Source: an uncultured Senegalimassilia sp. (GTDB lineage: Bacteria; Actinomycetota; Coriobacteriia; Coriobacteriales; Eggerthellaceae). From it: DNA of 64,000 nucleotides. The position numbers and the translations under genes were made by a program. The notes under the pieces were generated by a model that worked only from the letters and a program-made list of their open reading frames with translations, was not told the DNA's origin and made no database searches. Each line of letters begins with the position of its first letter. The stretch's first letter is position 1. The stretch spans positions 59,041 to 123,040 of the forward strand of contig NZ_CABQJR010000002.1 of assembly GCF_902464545.1 (NCBI RefSeq), read 5' to 3'. Positions 61,715 to 64,000 of this stretch are shown one piece after another.

Positions 61715-61978
61715 ATGGCCACTCGCTTTCGCTTCGCTAAATCCACGTTGGTTTGGCTCCTTGTGCTGGTAATGGTTGCTTCATGCATCCCGTGCGTGCG
61801 TCCTGTTTCGTCGACGTACGCGGACATCCCGATGTCCGATCAACCTAACGAGGGGAACCTCGTTCTTGTTGTGCGGTTTAGCGATCAGACCGACCGCGAC
61901 ACGTACAACTCCGTCGTTATCGGTCAAACATCCTCTTGGCAGTCGACCATGTCGGCCTTCAGTAAGCGTCAAAGATAG
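61715..61978 (+). pseudogene. Secreted protein N-terminus cut by IS66
   Basis: A basic start (MATRFRFAKS), a hydrophobic core (LVWLLVLVMVASCIP) and a signal-like end precede about 45 residues of a surface domain (NEGNLVLVVRFSDQTDRDTY). The frame runs past the IS66 end at 61962 and stops at 61976-61978. The intact protein was probably larger; its remainder is not within this window. Confidence 0.65.
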
Positions 61979-62045
61979 CGCGTCTTAACACACCTGATCA
62001 GTTGACTGATGATCGTCGCAAACGCTTTCGATCGGGAGGTTTGCG

Positions 62046-62468
62046 ATGTCCGTCAACGGAGACGCCGCAAGGCGGGACATGTGGGCCGGGCGCATAGAGC
62101 GCTGCCTGGCCTCGGGCATGGCCATCGGCGAGTGGTGCTCGCTGAACAAGGTGAACAAGTCGAGCCTGTACAGGTGGCTCGCCGTCTTCCGCGACGAGGA
62201 GCCCGGCCGCTTCGCCGGGAAGAACTCCGAGACGACGGGATGGGTGAAGGTGACCAGGCAGGGCATCGCCGACGCCAAGGCCATCGTGCCGGCGGCGGGT
62301 CCCGCCGCGCAGGGCGCCGCCGACCCGGCCGAAGAAGGGGCGGAACGCAAAGGGCCGTCGTCGCCGCTGCCCATCCGCGCGCTGGTGGGCCGCGTCGAGC
62401 TGGCCATACCGGCGGGCGCGGCGGAGGCCGACATAGCCGCGGCGATGCGGGCGGCGGCGTCGCTGTGA
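62046..62468 (+). CDS. tnpA: IS66 TnpA
   Basis: A 140-residue helix-turn-helix protein (MWAGRIERCLASGMAIGEWC, then NKVNKSSLYRWLAVFRD) preceded by GGGAGG. It is the accessory DNA-binding subunit of IS66 elements. The C-terminal half is Ala/Pro-rich and ends with IRALVGRVELAIPAG, the usual small strand pair. Confidence 0.85.
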   Translation: MSVNGDAARRDMWAGRIERCLASGMAIGEWCSLNKVNKSSLYRWLAVFRDEEPGRFAGKNSETTGWVKVTRQGIADAKAIVPAAGPAAQGAADPAEEGAERKGPSSPLPIRALVGRVELAIPAGAAEADIAAAMRAAASL

Positions 62469-62824
62469 ACCCGTTCACCACGCCCGACGCCATATACATA
62501 TCCAAAAGGCCCCAGGACATGCGCGCCGGGATCCAGCGCCTGGCCTCGATCGTGGCGGCCGACTTCGGGCGCGACCCGATGGACGGCGCGCTGTACTGCT
62601 TCGTGAGCCGCGACTGCGAGAAGATGAAGCTGCTGCGCTTCGACGTCAACGGCTGGTGCATGTGGTACGTGCGCCTTTCCGAGGGCGGCTTCAGGTGGCG
62701 GCACTCGGAGGACGGCGAGCTTCTTCCGCATATCGAGCGCCGGCAGCTGCTTTGGCTGCTGGAAGGGCTTCCCGCGGAGCTGCCCCAGGCGGCCGCGCCG
62801 GTCGCCGCCGGGAAGGTTCTTTAG
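62465..62824 (+). CDS. tnpB: IS66 TnpB
   Basis: A 119-residue protein with the IS66 Orf2 signature (AIYISKRPQDMRAGIQRLAS, LYCFVSRDCEKMKLLRFDVN, GWCMWYVRL). The GTG start overlaps the tnpA stop. The function is accessory and required for IS66 transposition in studied members; it is not related to the IS200/IS605 TnpB nuclease. Confidence 0.9.
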   Translation: MNPFTTPDAIYISKRPQDMRAGIQRLASIVAADFGRDPMDGALYCFVSRDCEKMKLLRFDVNGWCMWYVRLSEGGFRWRHSEDGELLPHIERRQLLWLLEGLPAELPQAAAPVAAGKVL

Positions 62825-62863
62825 CCTAAAAGCATGGATTGACCTGGGAGTATATGGGAAAAT

Positions 62864-63964
62864 ATGCCCATGGGGAAGCAAACGGACATATCGGCCGCCG
62901 AGCAGATCGCCCGCCTGATGGCGCAGGTCGAGTCGCTCTCGCGCGACAACGAGCGGCTGGCCCGCGACAACGCCGAGCTGGCGAAGGCGGCCTCCGAGGC
63001 CGCGCGGGCGCCGGAGGCGCTGGCCGAGGAGCTGCGCGCCGAGCTGGCGGCGGTGAAGGCCGAGCGCGACAGGCTCATAGAGCTGGTCCGCCTGTCCAAC
63101 CAGCGCTTCTTCGGCTGCAAATCCGAGAAGGTGATGCCCGACCAGCTGTCCCTGTTCAACGACATGGAGGCCGCGGCCGACGGGTCGCCCGAGCCCGCCT
63201 TCGACGAGGCCGTCCCGCCCAAGCCCCGCAAAAGGGGCGGGAAAAGGAAGATCGACTACTCCAAGCTCGAGCAGGTGGTGGTGCGCCACGAGCTGCCCGC
63301 AGAATCGCGGGAATGCCCCGGGTGCGGCGCGCGCTTGGAAGGGTTCAGCGTCGAGGTGACGTATTCCCTGCGCATGGTGCCCGCCCATCTGGTGGCCGAG
63401 CGCCACGAGCGCGAGGTCTACCGCTGCCCGGGATGCTGCGGGGCCAACGCCGCCGGCGAGGAGGTCCCCGCGGGCATCGTTCGCGCGCCCATGCCGAGGC
63501 CGCCGATCAAGGGGTCGTTCGCCACGCCGTCGCTGATAGCGTACGTGGTGAACGGCAAGTACTCGAACTCCCTTCCCCTGTACCGCATGGAGCAGGAGTT
63601 CAGGTGCCTGGGGGCAGACGTGTCTCGCCAGAACATGGCGAACTGGGTGATGCGGTCGTGGGAGCTGTGGCTTTGCAAGATGAGGGCCCGCATGAAAGAG
63701 CATCTGCTCATGGGCGACATAATCCATGCCGACGAGACGGAGGTGCAGGTGCTCAAAGAGCCCGGGCGCGAGGCGAAGTGCAAGTCGCGCATGTGGCTGT
63801 TCGCCGCGCCGGCCTGCGATAATCCCGTTTATATCTACGAATACAGCCCGACCAGAAGCGGCAAGGTGGCCGAAGGCTTCCTGCGCGGCTGGTCGGGATG
63901 GCTCGTCACCGATGGCTACCAGCCGTACTTCACTCTGGAAAACGGCTGTATTCGTCAACCATGA
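62864..63964 (+). pseudogene. tnpC: IS66 TnpC transposase, truncated before the third catalytic residue
   Basis: 366 residues remain of a protein that is usually longer than 450. A coiled coil (about 10-65) is followed by the FFGCKSEK motif, two Cys pairs (ECPGCGARL, YRCPGCCG) and the DDE domain with IIHADETEVQV and WLVTDGYQPY. The frame then becomes TLENGCIRQP and stops, so the last part with the catalytic Glu is missing. The downstream 36 bases could be the end of another element. Confidence 0.8.
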
Positions 63965-64000
63965 AACCGGCATTTCGCTATGCAGGTTTTCGACACTTCG

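Larger units (their letters stand above)
61962..63964 (+). mobile_element. IS66 family element, right part missing
   Basis: The left end begins GTAAGCGTCAAAG at 61962, as in other IS66 elements, inside the secreted-protein gene. The order tnpA, tnpB, tnpC is canonical, with GTGA overlap between the first two. tnpC ends early at 63964 and no right inverted repeat was identified before the window ends, so the element is truncated or carries another insertion at 63945-63965. Confidence 0.8.

Overview
The window is high-GC DNA from an actinobacterial gut anaerobe, most likely class Coriobacteriia, family Eggerthellaceae. This placement is inferred from the mix of features: a Tn1549/CTn-type conjugative element with several large serine recombinases, a VaFE-repeat surface protein with a class B sortase, and IS66, IS110 and IS256 elements in a GC-rich background. 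No rRNA, tRNA or species-specific marker is present, so the genus is not settled.

Layout. (1) 1-5040: the end of a surface-polysaccharide cluster (ATP-grasp, family 2 glycosyltransferase, F420-hydrogenase-beta-like Fe-S protein, Wzx-type flippase), closed by a strong terminator. (2) About 5041-36170, possibly to 41519: an integrative and conjugative element. It carries a sigma-like regulator, four tandem large serine recombinase genes (one without catalytic residues), a replication/transfer operon (HTH initiator, DnaC-like ATPase, PcfB, VirD4, Maff2, PrgI, VirB4, NlpC/P60 hydrolase, lipoprotein, VirB6), a surface adhesin with sortase B, an ArdC antirestriction protein and an Abi_2 protein. 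On the minus strand are relaxase and MobC, ParA and ParB, and a YraN-like protein. (3) 36175-41519: a three-gene cassette of a resolvase lacking its serine, an IstA-like protein lacking its first catalytic Asp, and an intact-looking IS21 IstA integrase fused to nine zinc ribbons. This is the strongest candidate in the window for an undescribed system. (4) 41520-61521: a patchwork of accessory and defence genes. It holds a truncated IS110, an AlbA_2 protein, an ImmA/DUF4411 pair, a double-domain RelB/DinJ antitoxin, an AIPR abortive-infection protein, a HigB-HigA-SecB toxin-antitoxin-chaperone operon and a frameshifted SIR2 protein. These lie among broken pieces of a dTDP-sugar/polysaccharide locus (sugar transferase, rmlB, rmlA), so the islands appear to have landed in and scrambled the polysaccharide region whose other part is at the left edge. 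(5) 61715-64000: a secreted-protein gene cut by an IS66 element whose tnpC is itself truncated.

How the genes work together. The ICE genes form a self-transfer apparatus: relaxase and MobC act at a probable oriT with four inverted repeats (32711-32846), VirD4 and PcfB couple DNA to the VirB4/VirB6/PrgI/Maff2 channel, the NlpC/P60 enzyme opens peptidoglycan, the adhesin and sortase would help mating contact, ParAB stabilises the element, and ArdC protects incoming DNA. The downstream islands are mostly anti-phage or addiction modules, several of them decayed. All calls rest on reading the sequence; no database search was run.
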